In this document: positions 6,738-8,883 of the stretch, one piece after another
How positions within the stretch are numbered: position 1 is the stretch's first letter
How the letters are laid out: every line of letters begins with the position of its first letter
Position numbers and translations under genes: made by a program
The notes under the pieces: model-generated
Seen by the model: only the letters and a program-made list of their open reading frames with translations
What the model was told of the DNA's origin: nothing
Database searches by the model: none
From: Burkholderiales bacterium
GTDB lineage: Bacteria > Pseudomonadota > Gammaproteobacteria > Burkholderiales > Burkholderiaceae_C
Length of the DNA: 8,883 nt
Direction: 5' to 3'
Assembly (NCBI GenBank): GCA_947453585.1
Contig: CANGHQ010000047.1
Coordinates: forward strand, 1 to 8,883

Positions 6738-7919
6738 ATGAAACTAGCCCCCTTGCCCTCGTCCCAGTCCGCGTCCAGCACGCTGTCTTTGCGCCTGATC
6801 AGCCTACAGGCCTTCGTGCTGCGTTGCCCCAGCCCGGTGCCGGTGCGCACCTCGTTTGGCACCATGCATGACCGCCCGGCGGTGTTTGTGCGGGCCGAAA
6901 CAGTGGATGGTGCCGTGGGCTGGGGCGAGATCTGGTGCAACTTTCCGGCCTGTGGCGCCGAACACCGCGCCCGCCTGCTCGACACCGTGGTCGCGCCCTT
7001 GCTTTTAAACCACGACTTTGGCGACCCGGCCCAGGCCTACGCCCACGCCACGCGCAAGACCGAAGTGCTGGCGCTGCAAAGCGGCGAGCCCGGCCCGATG
7101 GCGCAGGTGATCTCGGGCGTGGACCTGGCGCTGTGGGACTTGTGCGCCCGCCGCGCCGGCTTGCCGCTGTTTCGCCTGCTGGGCGGGCAACAAGCGCGCG
7201 TGCCGGTCTACGCCAGCGACATCAACCCTGAGGGCGCGCTGGCGGTGGTGCAGAGCAAACACGCCCAGGGCTACCGCGCTTTCAAGCTCAAGATCGGTTT
7301 TGACGATGCGCAAGACATTGCCAACCTGGCAGCGCTGCGAAGCTGGCTAGGCCCCGAGGCGGCACTGATGGCCGACGTCAACCAGGCCTGGGACCTGCCC
7401 CACGCACTGGCCATGCTGCCGCAGCTTGGCGTCTATGGTCTGGGTTGGCTGGAAGAACCCCTGCGCACCGACAGCAGCCTGGCCGATTGGCAGCAATTGC
7501 GGTCGCAATCCGGTATTCCCTGGGCCGCCGGTGAAAACCTCATCGGCGCGCCCCGCTTTGAACAGGCTCTTCAAAGCCAGGCCTTTGGCGTGCTGCAGCC
7601 CGACATTGCCAAGTGGGGCGGCATTTCAGGCTGCTGGCCGGTGATCCAAACCATCCGCGAAAGCGGTGCGCGCTTTTGTCCGCACTACCTGGGCGCGGGC
7701 ATTGGCCTGATGGCTTCAGCCCATGTGCTGGCGGCTGCTGGGGGCGACGGCCTGTTGGAGGTGGACGCCAATGACAACCTCTTGCGCAGCTTGCTGGCGC
7801 CGCCCTTTGCGCAGGTGGTGGACGGCTGCATCACGCTGGACGAGACGCCGGGCATTGGTGTGACGCCCGATATTGCGGCCCTGCAGCTGGCTTGCAGCCC
7901 CGCGCCTGCCCGCGCTTAG
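6738..7919 (+). CDS. Mandelate racemase/muconate lactonizing enzyme family protein (enolase superfamily, MR subgroup)
   Basis: A 393-residue enolase-superfamily enzyme expected to abstract the alpha-proton of a carboxylate substrate with Mg2+, either racemising it or removing water from a hydroxy or sugar acid. The N-terminal capping domain runs to about residue 130 (RPAVFVRAET, GWGEIW), followed by the barrel. The active site is complete: Lys183 and catalytic base Lys185 in FKLKIG; metal ligands Asp213 (ADVNQAW), Glu239 (LEEP) and Glu266 (AAGEN); the Asp289/His316 dyad in QPDIAKWGG and CPHYLGAG; and Glu341 in LLEVD. The KxK plus His-Asp pair places it in the mandelate racemase subgroup, not muconate cycloisomerase. 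The frame is open from 6624, but that would overlap the GMC start; the ATG at 6738 precedes family-like sequence. No clear Shine-Dalgarno is seen. The gene is divergent from the GMC/aldehyde dehydrogenase pair, suggesting shared control. The substrate is unknown; acid-sugar dehydratase is the best guess. Confidence 0.92.
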   Translation: MKLAPLPSSQSASSTLSLRLISLQAFVLRCPSPVPVRTSFGTMHDRPAVFVRAETVDGAVGWGEIWCNFPACGAEHRARLLDTVVAPLLLNHDFGDPAQAYAHATRKTEVLALQSGEPGPMAQVISGVDLALWDLCARRAGLPLFRLLGGQQARVPVYASDINPEGALAVVQSKHAQGYRAFKLKIGFDDAQDIANLAALRSWLGPEAALMADVNQAWDLPHALAMLPQLGVYGLGWLEEPLRTDSSLADWQQLRSQSGIPWAAGENLIGAPRFEQALQSQAFGVLQPDIAKWGGISGCWPVIQTIRESGARFCPHYLGAGIGLMASAHVLAAAGGDGLLEVDANDNLLRSLLAPPFAQVVDGCITLDETPGIGVTPDIAALQLACSPAPARA

Positions 7920-7934
7920 CGCACGGGCCTGCGC
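7919..7934. terminator. Short hairpin between convergent genes, possible terminator
   Basis: GCGCA (7919-7923) and TGCGC (7930-7934) pair perfectly around a six-base loop in the 17-base gap between two convergent stop codons. The left arm begins at the last base of the enolase-family stop codon. There is no T-tract on either strand and the stem is short, so this is a weak candidate resting largely on position. Confidence 0.25.
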
Positions 7935-7936
7935 GT

Positions 7937-8815
7937 TCAGGCCTTGGCCTGCAGCTTGTCCTGGGTCTGGGTGTCAAAGTCGCTGGCGTCGTGGCGCTCG
8001 TGCAGCTGCGTCTCCAGCGGCCCCATCACGCGGTTGACCATGCGGCCCCGGCGCACGGCTGGGCGCTTGGCAATCTCATCGGCCCAGCGGATCACATGGG
8101 TGTATTCCTGCACCTGCAAAAACTCGCCGCCTTCGTACAACTGGCCCTTGGCCATGCCGCCGTACCAGGGCCAGATGGCGATGTCGGCGATGGTGTAGTC
8201 GTCTCCGGCAATAAAGCGGCTCTCGGCCAGGCGGCGGTTGAGCACGTCGAGTTCGCGTTTGACTTCCATGGCAAAGCGGTCAATCGCGTACTCGATCTTG
8301 AAGGGTGCATAGGCGTAAAAATGGCCAAAGCCGCCACCCAGATAAGGCGCACTGCCCATTTGCCAGAACAGCCAGGACATGCACTCGGCGCGTAGCGCCG
8401 GGTCGGTGGGCACCAGGGTGCCAAATTTTTCAGCCAGGTACAGCAAAATCGCGCCCGACTCAAACACCCTCACCGGCGAGTCGCCATTGCTGTAGTCCAG
8501 CAGCGCCGGAATTTTGGAGTTCGGGTTGGCCGCCACAAAGCCGCTGCCAAACTGCTGGCCTTCGTTGATGCGGATCAGCCAGGCGTCGTATTCGGCGCCG
8601 CTGTGGCCCTGGGCCAGCAGCTCTTCGAGCATCACCGTGACCTTGACGCCGTTGGGCGTACCCAGCGAATAGAGCTGCAACGGGTGCTTGCCGCGCGGCA
8701 GGGCTTGCTCGTGCGTAGCGCCCGCCACGGGGCGGTTGATGTTGGCAAAACGCCCGCCATTGGCTTTGTTCCAGGTCCATATTTTGGGAGGGACGTAATC
8801 GGTGGTGTTAGACAT
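7937..8815 (-). CDS. yghU: YghU-type glutathione S-transferase / disulfide-bond reductase
   Basis: A 292-residue cytoplasmic glutathione transferase of the Nu-class YghU type, which in E. coli shows glutathione-dependent disulfide reductase and peroxidase activities. The match to E. coli YghU, recalled from memory, runs nearly end to end. Visible elements are the KIWTWNKANGGRFANINRPV leader (11-30), specific to this subfamily; GKHPLQLYSLGTPNG with the active-site Thr53-Pro-Asn55 loop; NPNSKIPAL for glutathione contact; the thioredoxin-fold FESGAILLYLAEKFG; an alpha-helical C-terminal domain with GGGFGHFYAYAPFKIEYAIDRF and AGDDYTIADIAIWPW; and the tail LHERHDASDF at 271-280. Length agrees with the family. 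The start at 8815 fits the family N-terminus, with a GAAAG about 8 bases upstream. It converges with the enolase-family gene and lies 25 bases after what looks like the end of another leftward gene. It may be a housekeeping redox gene unrelated to the sulfatase locus. Confidence 0.95.
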   Translation of the reverse strand: MSNTTDYVPPKIWTWNKANGGRFANINRPVAGATHEQALPRGKHPLQLYSLGTPNGVKVTVMLEELLAQGHSGAEYDAWLIRINEGQQFGSGFVAANPNSKIPALLDYSNGDSPVRVFESGAILLYLAEKFGTLVPTDPALRAECMSWLFWQMGSAPYLGGGFGHFYAYAPFKIEYAIDRFAMEVKRELDVLNRRLAESRFIAGDDYTIADIAIWPWYGGMAKGQLYEGGEFLQVQEYTHVIRWADEIAKRPAVRRGRMVNRVMGPLETQLHERHDASDFDTQTQDKLQAKA

Positions 8816-8840
8816 GTGTTGCTTTCAAAAAGGGGGGCGC

Positions 8841-8883
8841 TTAAGCGACTGACGTGTCCTTGGCGATCTTGGCGGCGATATAG
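8841..8883 (-). CDS. C-terminal tail of an unidentified leftward gene (truncated by window edge)
   Basis: Reading leftward from the window edge, one frame stays open for 13 codons (YIAAKIAKDTSVA) and ends in TAA at 8843-8841. The composition and third-position GC bias look protein-like, and the stop falls 25 bases before the YghU start, a typical within-operon distance. Too little is present to name a family, and a short open frame by chance cannot be excluded. Confidence 0.35.
   Translation of the reverse strand, partial: YIAAKIAKDTSVA

Noticed and set aside
8838..8847. Perfect 10-base palindrome CGCTTAAGCG just upstream of yghU
   Set aside because: It spans the apparent stop codon of the preceding gene and has no loop or partner repeat; it is probably coincidental.

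Overview
The window is a high-GC accessory catabolic region. It most likely comes from a betaproteobacterium of the order Burkholderiales, probably a Comamonadaceae-type organism. I infer this from the uniformly GC-rich third codon positions, the Bug/TctC-type periplasmic binding protein (a family greatly expanded in that group) and the general style of the genes. I see no rRNA, tRNA, CRISPR array, insertion sequence or phage gene. All complete reading frames look intact.

Layout. Bases 69-3405 hold a rightward, tightly spaced set: a GntR/HutC-family regulator (69-806), a secreted Bug-family solute-binding protein (838-1815) and a choline-sulfatase-family sulfatase (1831-3405). Converging on it from the right is a leftward pair: an FAD-dependent GMC alcohol dehydrogenase (6631-5012, the upstream gene) and an NAD(P)-dependent aldehyde dehydrogenase (4923-3481). 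A mandelate-racemase-type enolase-superfamily enzyme (6738-7919) is divergent from the GMC gene across a 106-base control region. It converges with a YghU-type glutathione transferase (8815-7937), which has the apparent tail of another leftward gene just upstream of it at the window edge.

How the genes may work together (inference). The regulator, binding protein, sulfatase, alcohol dehydrogenase and aldehyde dehydrogenase suggest capture and desulfation of an organic sulfate ester, then stepwise oxidation of the released alcohol to aldehyde and carboxylate. The textbook case is choline-O-sulfate to choline to betaine aldehyde to glycine betaine. Three things argue against assuming that this is plain choline-sulfate use. 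The sulfatase keeps the catalytic core but differs from my recollection of rhizobial BetC in part of the choline pocket. The aldehyde dehydrogenase looks like the succinate-semialdehyde type rather than BetB. A complete mandelate-racemase-type active site sits at the same locus, which would suit a hydroxy-acid or sugar-acid intermediate. The substrate is the open question. No TctA/TctB membrane proteins, BetT/BetI or sulfatase-activating enzyme is encoded in the window.
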